Shown here: positions 35,633 through 42,828 of the stretch, piece by piece | How the letters are laid out: each line of letters opens with the position of its first letter | Numbering within the stretch: the first letter of the stretch is position 1 | Assembly: GCA_013286315.1 (NCBI GenBank) | Contig: JABDFX010000002.1 | Location: forward strand, 666 to 64,665 | Length of the DNA: 64,000 bases | Reading direction: 5' to 3' | DNA from: Bacteroidota bacterium | GTDB taxonomy: Bacteria > Bacteroidota > Bacteroidia > Chitinophagales > Chitinophagaceae | Translations under genes and position numbers: made by a program | The notes under the pieces: generated by a model | Told to the model about the DNA's origin: nothing | Database searches by the model: none | Seen by the model: the letters and a program-made list of their open reading frames with translations, nothing else

Positions 35633-36163
35633 TCAAGCTTCCAGCTCAAAAACGTCCGGGCTGATATGATGCCCATTTTTTATTTCACAATCTTTTTTTG
35701 TGCCTTTATGAATGAATTGCAATTTTTCCATAACCCTTTTTGACATCCTATTTTCAGTCTCCACTTCTGCCTCAATTCGTTTCAGATGCACTTTTCTAAA
35801 ACCATATTCTATCGCCAGCAGAGCAGATTCTGTGATAAACCCCTGACCCCAGAATTCCGGCATCAGCCAAAATCCCAGTTCGGCTTTTTTTAACTCATTG
35901 TTTAAAAAGTAAAGGCCAACAGCCCCATAAAAAATTGAATTGTCGGAAGAGCAGACAGCCCACCAGATTCCGGTTTCTTCTTTTTCCAATTCAGCAAACC
36001 ATTCGATCTGTTTTTTAGTTTCTTCCAATGTTTTAAAATGAACCCCGTAATATCTGATGACATCCAGGTTAGAAAGTCCCAGAAATACATTTTTAAGATC
36101 CGGCTCTTTAAACTGGCGCAATAAAAGCCTGCCTGTTTTAAAAACCGGGAATTCTTTACTCAT
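35633..36163 (-). CDS. GNAT-family N-acetyltransferase (RimJ/RimL-like)
   Basis: The 176-residue acetyltransferase begins with the RimJ-type FKTGRLLLRQFKEPDLKNVF. The acetyl-CoA binding motif A is seen in LMPEFWGQGFITESALLAI (about 98-116), and FRKVHLKRIEAEVETENRMSKR gives the usual Asn-Xaa-xxS/R segment. It transfers acetyl from acetyl-CoA to an amine, which may be a ribosomal protein N-terminus or a small molecule; the substrate is not clear. It is a single gene, 59 bases from the end of the convergent peptide transporter gene. Confidence 0.88.
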   Translation of the reverse strand: MSKEFPVFKTGRLLLRQFKEPDLKNVFLGLSNLDVIRYYGVHFKTLEETKKQIEWFAELEKEETGIWWAVCSSDNSIFYGAVGLYFLNNELKKAELGFWLMPEFWGQGFITESALLAIEYGFRKVHLKRIEAEVETENRMSKRVMEKLQFIHKGTKKDCEIKNGHHISPDVFELEA

Positions 36164-36186
36164 ATTTAATCACCGTGTGAGGATTC

Positions 36187-36245
36187 GTTGGCGGTTGACA
36201 GTTGGCAGTTGGCGGTTGGCCGTAGAGCGTAGCGCGTTCAGCGTT
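36187..36245. repeat. Degenerate GTTGACAGTTGGCAG-type words after apaG
   Basis: On the minus strand the words start directly after the double stop (TAATAA) of apaG and run as ACGCTGAACGCGC, then CAACCGCCAACTGCC-type units. The words match those at 13325-13364 although the genes are unrelated. Confidence 0.7.
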
Positions 36246-36246
36246 A

Positions 36247-36633
36247 TTAGTTCATCTTAAATGGAACAATCATCTCGAACATGGGGATATTTACTTCAAA
36301 GCTTACCTTGGAATGCAGATTTTCCATATGATAACTCCCATACATCTTACCCATTTCCGTGCGCAGATTACAACCGCTGACATATTGATATTTTTCACCC
36401 GGTTGTAAAATTGGCTGCACACCCACCACACCTTCTCCTTCTACTTCACGGTTGCTGCCATTACTATCGAAAATATGCCATTGGCGACGATGCAGTTTAA
36501 CAGGAAAATTATTGTGGTTCCAGATTGTTATACGGTAGGCAAACATGTGCTCACCCGCTACCGGATTACTGTAGTCCGGCTGATAAAAAGTTTCTACGTC
36601 AATCTCAACCCCTTCTGAAATTTTATTCGCCAT
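36247..36633 (-). CDS. apaG: ApaG-family protein (Co2+/Mg2+ efflux protein ApaG)
   Basis: I choose the ATG at 36633 (MANKISEGVEIDVETFYQP), giving 128 residues, the normal length. The frame is open from a TTG 12 codons upstream, but that stretch is unlike the family. The single immunoglobulin-like fold shows conserved FAYRITIWN, RRQWHIFDSNG, VEGEGVVGVQPILQPGE and MYGSYHM. The biochemical role of ApaG is uncertain; its common label as an ion-efflux protein derives from a mutant phenotype. It is divergent from icd and followed by a repeat array. Confidence 0.93.
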   Translation of the reverse strand: MANKISEGVEIDVETFYQPDYSNPVAGEHMFAYRITIWNHNNFPVKLHRRQWHIFDSNGSNREVEGEGVVGVQPILQPGEKYQYVSGCNLRTEMGKMYGSYHMENLHSKVSFEVNIPMFEMIVPFKMN

Positions 36634-36660
36634 GGAGTCTGTTTGTATAAAAATACGGAA

Positions 36661-36824
36661 AAAGCTCAAAGGCTAAAGACTAAAGCCCAAAACTCCCTTT
36701 TTTAAAAGGTTTGTTAATATAAAGTCAGATTCGATTCTACGAAACGATGGATCTTTGGAATTACATCAAAACTTTATCTACTTTAAAGTTTTAGGCTTTA
36801 AGCTTTAGGCTTTAGGCTTTAAAA
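36661..36824. repeat. Complementary AAGGCTAAAG / CTTTAGGCTTT arms between apaG and icd
   Basis: The left arm (CAAAGGCTAAAGACTAAAGCCC) and the right arm (TTTTAGGCTTTAAGCTTTAGG and further copies) are complementary and 90 bases apart. The region between the divergent genes shows no other feature. The right arm has four GGCTTTA-type units ending close to the icd start. Confidence 0.7.
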
Positions 36825-36859
36825 TGTAAATTCGCCCAACCTCAACCACTTAAAAGTTT

Positions 36860-38317
36860 ATGAAAATAGCAGTAGCAAAAGGAGATGGCATCGGACCTGA
36901 AATTATGGATGCTGTTTTGAACATATTTAAAGCAAATCAGGTTCCGCTGGAGTATGTGATTGTAGATATGGGAAAATGGGTTTTTGACAAGGGATTCTCC
37001 AACGGTATGACACCGGAATCTCAACAGGTGATCGAAGAACTGGGCATCCTTTTCAAGGGACCGATGGAAACACCGAAAGGAAAAGGTGTTAAAAGTATTA
37101 ATGTAACGGCAAGGAAGACCTGGAATACCTATGCCAACAAAAGAGTTTTTCAATCGCTACATGGCGTGGACACCGTTTTCTCCAAAGCCGGCATCCCGAT
37201 CGATATTACCATCGTTCGTGAAAACATAGAAGATACGTATGGCGGGATTGAGCATATGCCCACGCATGATGTTGCCTTGAGCCGCCGTTTCATTACCCGT
37301 CCCGGTAGCCTCCAGGTAATCAGATACGCTTTTGAAATGGCTAAGAAAAATGGGGCACGCCGGGTTACCTGCGGACATAAAGCGAACATCATGAAGCTCA
37401 CAGACGGACTTTTCCTGGAGTGCTTTCAGGAAGTGGCCAAAGAATATCCCGAATTAAAATCCGACGATGTCATAGTTGATGACCTGGCCATGAAACTGGT
37501 AGTGCGTCCCGAGGAATTTGATGTGGTTGTTCTGACCAATCTGCAGGGTGATATTATTTCCGACCTCTGTGCGGGACTGGTGGGCGGACTGGGATTCGCA
37601 CCGTCAGCCAACATTGGTGATCATATCTCCATATTCGAAGCAGTTCATGGCACGGCACCAGATATTGCCGGAAAAAATATTGCGAATCCAACAGCTCTTC
37701 TACTCAGTGGTATAGCTATGTTACGTCATCTCGGCTATATGCAGAATGCTGCGGTTATTGAAAATGCTTTGCTGTATACTCTCGAACAGGGGGTTCACAC
37801 CGGAGATTTTGGTGATAAGTCGATCCCAGGAAAAAACACGACGGAATTTGCCCAGGCAATCATCAATAATTTCGGAAAAATTCCTGAGCACGGTGCCAAG
37901 CCGGTTATTCCGAATGCACATGTGACTCCTACTCTATTTAAAATGGATCAGAATCAGATGATGGTTTCAGATGATTCCAAGGACGAGCAGGAATATATAG
38001 TTGGAGTGGACATGTTCATCGAAAGCTCTGAGCAACCGGAAATCATCGCTAAGAAATGTAAACGTCACGGTGGTGTCAAATTCAACCTGATCAATATCAG
38101 CAACCGCGGAACACAGGTATGGCCTACCGGTTCTGTATATACGAACCTGGTAAATCAATACAATGCACGGTTTGAAAGTATTGACGGTTCACCGCTGGTG
38201 CAACAGGATATTATTGGTCTTTACGTAAGTCTCAGCGGTAATTTTAAGATCGGATCCTTCGAACTGCTGAACGTAATGAATGGGAAAAAAGCATATAGCC
38301 TGGCGCAGGGACAATAA
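36860..38317 (+). CDS. icd: Isocitrate dehydrogenase (NADP-type, with C-terminal extension)
   Basis: The 485-residue member of the isocitrate/isopropylmalate dehydrogenase family has the catalytic core at residues 1-335: GDGIGPEIMD, RENIEDTYGG, TCGHKANIMK, NLQGDIISDL and HGTAPDIAGKNIANPTALLL, the last shown here in part as GTAPDIAGKNIANPT. A further 140-residue C-terminal domain follows, as in the longer Thermus-type isocitrate dehydrogenases. It oxidises isocitrate to 2-oxoglutarate in the citric acid cycle. Preference for NADP is inferred from the subfamily, not read from a residue. It is a single gene with a TAAATTCG promoter-like word ahead of it. Confidence 0.92.
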   Translation: MKIAVAKGDGIGPEIMDAVLNIFKANQVPLEYVIVDMGKWVFDKGFSNGMTPESQQVIEELGILFKGPMETPKGKGVKSINVTARKTWNTYANKRVFQSLHGVDTVFSKAGIPIDITIVRENIEDTYGGIEHMPTHDVALSRRFITRPGSLQVIRYAFEMAKKNGARRVTCGHKANIMKLTDGLFLECFQEVAKEYPELKSDDVIVDDLAMKLVVRPEEFDVVVLTNLQGDIISDLCAGLVGGLGFAPSANIGDHISIFEAVHGTAPDIAGKNIANPTALLLSGIAMLRHLGYMQNAAVIENALLYTLEQGVHTGDFGDKSIPGKNTTEFAQAIINNFGKIPEHGAKPVIPNAHVTPTLFKMDQNQMMVSDDSKDEQEYIVGVDMFIESSEQPEIIAKKCKRHGGVKFNLINISNRGTQVWPTGSVYTNLVNQYNARFESIDGSPLVQQDIIGLYVSLSGNFKIGSFELLNVMNGKKAYSLAQGQ

Positions 38318-38320
38318 TAC

Positions 38321-38351
38321 AAGTACAGGAGTATAAGAGTATAAGAGTGAG
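38321..38351. repeat. GTATAAGAG-type words after icd
   Basis: Units AGTACAGGA, GTATAAGAGT and ATAAGAGTGAG follow the icd stop within a few bases. They match the arm after rodA at 25987-26059, but no clear complementary arm follows here. Confidence 0.6.
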
Positions 38352-38390
38352 AATAATTTTCGCCTCCACTTTAAAACAAATACTTCCGTT

Positions 38391-38750
38391 TTACAGATCT
38401 GACTTTTCGGGGTTTAGTTTTGAGTTTTCGAGATGCCTGGTTGCATCGCGGGTATTTTTCTTATTGAAATTTTTCCTGAAAGCTTCAGTAAGGTCGGTTC
38501 CCGTTTGGTTTGCTATGCAAAGGACTACCCATAATACATCTGCCAGTTCATCGGACAGTTTTTTGTCCTTGTCAACTTCCCGGAATGACTGATCCCCGTA
38601 TATACGGCTCATTAACCGGGCAACTTCTCCTACTTCCTCGGTAAGGATCGCCATGTTCGTCAGTTCACTGAAATAACGGACGCCCGTACTCCGAATCCAC
38701 TCGTCAATCATATTTTGCGCTTCGCTGATGGTTATTTGTTTCTCTGACAT
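38391..38750 (-). CDS. MazG-like nucleotide pyrophosphohydrolase
   Basis: The 119-residue all-alpha NTP pyrophosphatase has the metal-binding motif EEVGEVAR (about 37-44) and the partner motif DELADVLW (about 67-74), together the EExxE plus ExxD signature of the MazG/dUTPase-like superfamily. As a single-domain protein it resembles the small MazG (YpjD-like) group that removes aberrant or damaged nucleoside triphosphates. It is located 66 bases after the dtd gene on the same strand, so the two may be co-transcribed. Both belong to the quality-control class of enzymes, which suits such pairing. Confidence 0.9.
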   Translation of the reverse strand: MSEKQITISEAQNMIDEWIRSTGVRYFSELTNMAILTEEVGEVARLMSRIYGDQSFREVDKDKKLSDELADVLWVVLCIANQTGTDLTEAFRKNFNKKNTRDATRHLENSKLNPEKSDL

Positions 38751-38792
38751 TTTTATTTTTTTAGCTATTCTTAATATTTTACTCCGGCCGAT

Positions 38793-38824
38793 GTGTTACG
38801 CGTTACGCGTTGGGCTTTACGCCC
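38793..38824. repeat. ACGCGTTACGCGTTGGGC words overlapping the dtd stop
   Basis: On the minus strand the dtd stop lies in GGGCGTAAAGCCC, a small palindrome, followed by AACGCG units. Similar ACGCCCAAC words occur after the LpxH-like gene. Confidence 0.5.
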
Positions 38825-39269
38825 GCTCTTTGGTATCTATTAAAATCGTAACAGGTCCGTCATTCAGAATTTCCACCTGCATATCAGCACCAAATACACC
38901 CGCAAAAATTTTCTTCCCCAGATCCCGTTCCAGTTGCCTGATCATAGATTCATATAGTGGAATGGCGATATCAGGTTTTGAAGCACGGATATAAGAAGGC
39001 CGGTTCCCTTTTTTTGTTGATGCAAATAAGGTGAACTGACTAACCAGCAGAATATCACCGCTGGTTTCAGCCAGAGCACAATTCATCACCCCGGCCGCGT
39101 CGTTAAAAATCCGGAGATTGATGAGTTTATTACTGAGCCATTGAATATCCTCCTGACTGTCGGCATCTTCTATTCCAAGCAGAACCATCAAGCCGGTTTC
39201 AATAGATGAATGTACTGAACCGCCTATGCTTACACTGGCGCGTTTTACTCTTTGAATAACTGCCCGCAT
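38817..39269 (-). CDS. dtd: D-aminoacyl-tRNA deacylase
   Basis: I choose the ATG at 39269 (MRAVIQRVKRASVSIGG), which gives 150 residues and the exact family N-terminus; the longer in-frame start six codons up is unlikely. Active-site motifs SQFTLFA (about 78-84) and NDGPVTI near the C-terminus (the usual NxGPVT) are present. The enzyme removes D-amino acids wrongly loaded on tRNA and so protects translation. It is divergent from arfB with only 32 bases between the two starts, so their promoters must overlap; TAATTTG on the minus strand is a candidate -7 word. Confidence 0.95.
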   Translation of the reverse strand: MRAVIQRVKRASVSIGGSVHSSIETGLMVLLGIEDADSQEDIQWLSNKLINLRIFNDAAGVMNCALAETSGDILLVSQFTLFASTKKGNRPSYIRASKPDIAIPLYESMIRQLERDLGKKIFAGVFGADMQVEILNDGPVTILIDTKERA

Positions 39270-39301
39270 CAGTTTTGAATTAATCAAATTACTTTTACGA
39301 A

Positions 39302-39706
39302 ATGAAGTTAGATGTTTCCGGTGAAATCAGTTTTCGTACGGCACGCAGCGGCGGCAAGGGCGGACAAAATGTAAATAAAGTCGAATCCATGGTGATCGGT
39401 TATTTCGATTTCCGGCATTCATCTCAATTTACCGATGCCCAGAAAGATCTCATCAAACATAAATTAGAGTCGAAAATCAACAGCGATGGATTTCTGCTTG
39501 TCAAATCGCAAACTCATCGTTCCCAATTAGAGAACAAACAGGAAGTCATTGAAAAAATGCAAGCTTTACTGGAACGTGCTTTGATTAGGCCCAAACCCAG
39601 GAAGGCAACCAAACCCAGTTTTTCTTCGAAACTGAAGAAGAAAGAATCCAAACAGAAACGTGCTCAGATCAAGGATGCAAGAAAAAAAATTAACCGCTTT
39701 GATTAA
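39302..39706 (+). CDS. arfB: Alternative ribosome-rescue factor / peptidyl-tRNA hydrolase ArfB
   Basis: The 134-residue protein has the release-factor catalytic domain with the GGQ motif in RTARSGGKGGQNVNKVES (about residues 11-28) and a long basic C-terminal tail (about 95-134, many Lys and Arg) that enters the empty mRNA channel of stalled ribosomes. Length and layout match ArfB/YaeJ and not a full release factor. It frees nascent chains from non-stop complexes. Its neighbour dtd, divergently transcribed, is also a translation quality-control enzyme. Confidence 0.94.
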   Translation: MKLDVSGEISFRTARSGGKGGQNVNKVESMVIGYFDFRHSSQFTDAQKDLIKHKLESKINSDGFLLVKSQTHRSQLENKQEVIEKMQALLERALIRPKPRKATKPSFSSKLKKKESKQKRAQIKDARKKINRFD

Positions 39707-39731
39707 AGGAACGCTTTTTATAATTTGGAAA

Positions 39732-40505
39732 ATGCCTTCTCCCATGCTGCAAAGGTTAAAGGGTTTTTCCTATTCCTTAATTCTGCTTTTTGTACTGGGT
39801 TCATTCCAAAAAAAAGAAATGGATTCCACATTGTCCATACAATTCCGTGCTTATGTACACGGGGTGCCACTGGAATTAAATAAAAAATATCAGAACCCCT
39901 TTGGCGAAACATTCGAAATCACCCGTTTCCGATTTTATGCCGGTAAACTCGCACCCGTATATACAAACGCAAATTTCAAATCCAAAATACCATCCCACTA
40001 TCATCTGATTGATTTTTCGGATTCCGCAACGACTCGAATAGAACTCCCTGTAACTGCAGGTATCATTTATAATGGGATTCAGTTTCAAATGGGGATTGAT
40101 TCTGCGGATCAAAACCGGGGTGCTCAATCCGGTGCTCTTGATCCGGCCAAAGGTATGTTCTGGACCTGGAACAGCGGGTATATAAATATTAAGATGGAAG
40201 GTAATTCGCCGTTCTCAACGCAACCTGCTCATATTTTCGAATACCATATCGGTGGCTACCGGAACAATTATAATACGGTCTGGCAAATCAAACTATATAG
40301 TACCAACGACCAGTCTTTTATGATTTCAAAGGAAAAAAAGATCTTGATAGAAATCGGAATGGATCTGGACTATTTATTTGACGGCCCTACACCCATTCAT
40401 ATCAGGGAAATTCCAAGCTGTATGAAACCCGGTGAACTCGCACGAAAGATATCTGAAAATTTCATCGGAACTTTTACCGGACTTACGATTTCTCCGAATC
40501 CATGA
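39732..40505 (+). CDS. MbnP-like protein (partner of a di-heme peroxidase)
   Basis: I choose the ATG at 39732, giving 257 residues and a signal-like hydrophobic segment at about 11-24; an ATG four codons later is also possible, while earlier in-frame ATGs overlap arfB. The secreted beta-rich domain carries the family-typical YNGIQFQMGID, DPAKGMFWTWNSGYINIKMEG (here split: DPAKGMFWTW, then NSGYINIKMEG) and EYHIGGY. In studied MbnP proteins one tryptophan is oxidised to kynurenine by the di-heme enzyme MbnH, and the product is linked to copper binding. Trp144 or Trp146 is the best candidate. The next gene overlaps by four bases and encodes such a di-heme protein. No methanobactin genes are seen. 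Confidence 0.82.
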   Translation: MPSPMLQRLKGFSYSLILLFVLGSFQKKEMDSTLSIQFRAYVHGVPLELNKKYQNPFGETFEITRFRFYAGKLAPVYTNANFKSKIPSHYHLIDFSDSATTRIELPVTAGIIYNGIQFQMGIDSADQNRGAQSGALDPAKGMFWTWNSGYINIKMEGNSPFSTQPAHIFEYHIGGYRNNYNTVWQIKLYSTNDQSFMISKEKKILIEIGMDLDYLFDGPTPIHIREIPSCMKPGELARKISENFIGTFTGLTISPNP

Positions 40506-41539
40506 AGTCACTTGCCGCTATAACGTTTATTGGCTTTTTTTGCGTGATATGGACGAATATTCCTTTCCCTTTCCCGGTTCCTGAAGGATTTCCTTCACCA
40601 ATATATAAGTTTCAGAATAATCCCCGAACAAGGGAAGGCTTTGAACTCGGAAGAAAATTATTCTACGATGGCTTACTTTCCAAAGACGGAAATTTCCCCT
40701 GTTCCTCCTGTCATCAGCAGTTCGCAGCTTTTGCTACGTATGAACACAGGCTGAGCCATGGATTCAATGACCAGTTCAGCTTCCGGAATGCTCCCGGACT
40801 TTTCAACCTGGCCTGGAAAAAAGAATTAGACTGGGATGGCGGAATCAATCATATTGAAGTACAGCCACTTGCGCCTCTCTTAGATCCGCACGAAATGGCG
40901 GAGGATCTGAATCATGTAATCAGTAAGATGAAGAAGGATAAAACATATCCTGTTTTATTTAACCGGGTATTCGGATCTCCGGGCATTAGTTCACAAAGAA
41001 TATTAAAAGCCCTGGCGCAGTTTACGGCTTCACTCGTGTCAGCGGATTCAAGATATGACAAGATGAAAAGAGGCGAGGTTCATTTTAACCAATATGAGCT
41101 AAAAGGCTATGAAATTTTTCAACAGAAGTGCAGCCGCTGCCATCAGGAACCCCTTTTTACAGATTTCAGTTATCGTAACACCGGCCTGGAAGTAGATAGC
41201 ACTCTAAAAGATTTTGGACGGATGCGCATCACCGGTAGAAAGGAAGATTCGATTAAATTTCAGGTCCCCAGCCTGAGAAATGTATTTCTGACTTATCCAT
41301 ATGCACATGATGGCCGTTTTGTTACGATCAGCGAAGTTCTGGAGCATTATAATTCAGGAGTCGTTCAGGGACCAACCCTGGATAGCGGTCTGAGAAAAGG
41401 TATTTCCATTTCTTCTGATGACCGATTCTATCTCATTTATTTCTTGGAAACGCTCACTGACAGCAGCTTTATTAAAAATCCGTTGTACGCGGATCCCGCT
41501 ATGGGCGTTCGCAATGAGGCGCCAGCGCACCTACATTAG
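40502..41539 (+). CDS. MbnH-like di-heme cytochrome c peroxidase family protein
   Basis: The 345-residue secreted protein has two c-type heme motifs, CSSCH at 67-71 and CSRCH at 210-214. It belongs to the bacterial cytochrome c peroxidase/MauG/MbnH family; LDPHEM and VPSLRN....YAHDGRF are typical family stretches. The N-terminus is a signal peptide or membrane anchor (1-22). The start overlaps the MbnP-like gene by four bases (ATGA), so the two are translationally coupled. By analogy it would use peroxide to form a high-valent di-heme state and oxidise a Trp of its MbnP partner in the periplasm. A true peroxidase role is the alternative. Confidence 0.88.
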   Translation: MKSLAAITFIGFFCVIWTNIPFPFPVPEGFPSPIYKFQNNPRTREGFELGRKLFYDGLLSKDGNFPCSSCHQQFAAFATYEHRLSHGFNDQFSFRNAPGLFNLAWKKELDWDGGINHIEVQPLAPLLDPHEMAEDLNHVISKMKKDKTYPVLFNRVFGSPGISSQRILKALAQFTASLVSADSRYDKMKRGEVHFNQYELKGYEIFQQKCSRCHQEPLFTDFSYRNTGLEVDSTLKDFGRMRITGRKEDSIKFQVPSLRNVFLTYPYAHDGRFVTISEVLEHYNSGVVQGPTLDSGLRKGISISSDDRFYLIYFLETLTDSSFIKNPLYADPAMGVRNEAPAHLH

Positions 41540-41643
41540 TATGGAATACTGGAAGACTGGAAGTATGGAAGTGCAAGTTTTTTAGTGTCTGTTAATTTCA
41601 ATTCACTTCCAGTCTTCCAGTCTTCCACACTTGTTCCACACTA
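41536..41643. repeat. Inverted CTGGAAGACTGGAAG / CTTCCAGTCTTCCAG pair between convergent genes
   Basis: The left arm starts at the TAG stop of the MbnH-like gene (ATACTGGAAGACTGGAAG). The right arm (CACTTCCAGTCTTCCAGTC and further) runs to the stop of the opposing gene. The arms could form a stem of over 20 bp and would act on both transcripts. Confidence 0.8.
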
Positions 41644-42681
41644 CTTATAGTAGGGAATTAAGTCATCCCGAAATGCCTTCTCAGCCTTTTCCCAATTCTC
41701 GACAGTTTCCTGACGGCGTTTATTCAGATCCTGATTGAGCTGGTTAAAATTATTTACGCTGGCATTAATATCCTTCACCGCTTTATTATACAGGTCTACA
41801 TCTTCTTTTGTCTTATTACTTCCTTTAGCCTCCATGCTTTGTTTGATCTTGGCAAAATTTTCTTGCTTCAGGTAAAAATCCGTTAGTTTGGGAATATCAT
41901 TTTGTGCCATAGAATGATAGAATTGCAGAGCATCACGGCAGGCGACGGCCAACACCGGATTTCCCTGAAATGTTCGTATGCTGTCTGCTTTCAATGCATC
42001 CAGTCCCTCCTTTGCAAATGTTATCATTGAATTCCTGGCCTGTTCGGCGTCATTCAGTTTATGGGCATTCAGGGCATTGAACAACTGACCGTCTTCCCAA
42101 TTACATTTGAAGAATATAATGTAAAGCTGGTCGCAGTAGTTATTGACTTTCCCGGCCATCCCCATTTTATCCGTCAGCTCTGTTTTAGAATCAACCAAGT
42201 TTACTCCATATTTGGCAGCAAATTCTTTTTCTGCCTTCGCCAGATTTTCAGAGGCTTCCTGAAGTTTCTGGCTCGCTTTTTCTTCCAGCAGAAGAAAGGC
42301 CTGCATCTGGTCCACAGATTGTTCAGCAATTTCTTCCATATTTACGATTTTCGAATAGTCCTCACTGAAAATGCGGTAGCAAAACTGGATATAATCGATA
42401 CTGGCCTGCCGCAGGGAGTTATCCCCCTTATACTTCGGGAGATCAATTGTTTTATATTTGGAATTATTAATACTCTCGAGAGCCGCGGAGCGAAGTTTCT
42501 CTATTTTTTTGGCACGCCGGCTGTGAGCCGAGGCACTCACATAGGCCATATATTTCTGATCCATTTCAGTTTGGGCGTTGGACATGGCCGACATATAATC
42601 ACCAGCATTTTCGATCATCTGGGCATGAACTCGTGAAGAAAAGAAAAAAGTAATTAGTAAAAAGTAAAAAGGGCGATGCAT
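41641..42681 (-). CDS. Secreted alpha-helical protein of unknown function
   Basis: The 346-residue protein has a signal peptide (1-20, ending VHAQ). The mature part is nearly all helix with many Ala, Glu, Lys, Asn and Gln residues and coiled-coil tendency (about 125-165 and 275-340). No enzyme motif is seen. It vaguely resembles surface proteins of the LIC11966 type, but I cannot support that firmly. The gene lies after the tail-specific protease gene on the same strand (147-base gap) and converges with the MbnH-like gene. Location is probably periplasmic or at the cell surface. Confidence 0.75.
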   Translation of the reverse strand: MHRPFYFLLITFFFSSRVHAQMIENAGDYMSAMSNAQTEMDQKYMAYVSASAHSRRAKKIEKLRSAALESINNSKYKTIDLPKYKGDNSLRQASIDYIQFCYRIFSEDYSKIVNMEEIAEQSVDQMQAFLLLEEKASQKLQEASENLAKAEKEFAAKYGVNLVDSKTELTDKMGMAGKVNNYCDQLYIIFFKCNWEDGQLFNALNAHKLNDAEQARNSMITFAKEGLDALKADSIRTFQGNPVLAVACRDALQFYHSMAQNDIPKLTDFYLKQENFAKIKQSMEAKGSNKTKEDVDLYNKAVKDINASVNNFNQLNQDLNKRRQETVENWEKAEKAFRDDLIPYYK

Positions 42682-42684
42682 AGT

Positions 42685-42760
42685 ATTGGTTTGGTTATTG
42701 GTTTATGTGTTTCGCTGGACGTTGATCGTCGGCGTGTTGGTCTTTGGCCATTGGTCGTAT
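42685..42760. repeat. Degenerate GGACGTTGATCGTCGG / TTGGTCTTTGGCC words
   Basis: Short words of GTTGATCG, GTTGGTC and TTGGCC type and runs of ATTGGTTTGGTT fill the gap upstream of the secreted helical protein. They resemble the words between purD and mreB. No clear complementary arm is present. Confidence 0.45.
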
Positions 42761-42828
42761 GAAAGGCAAGAAATTAAATCAAATTATAATTCAATATTTT
42801 TTGAACTTATTTTTAAATGATCAGCGAT

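Noticed and set aside
42061-42636. 191-codon plus-strand frame
   Set aside because: It is antisense to the secreted helical protein, which has a good signal peptide and normal amino-acid composition, while this frame is rich in Phe, His and Arg.
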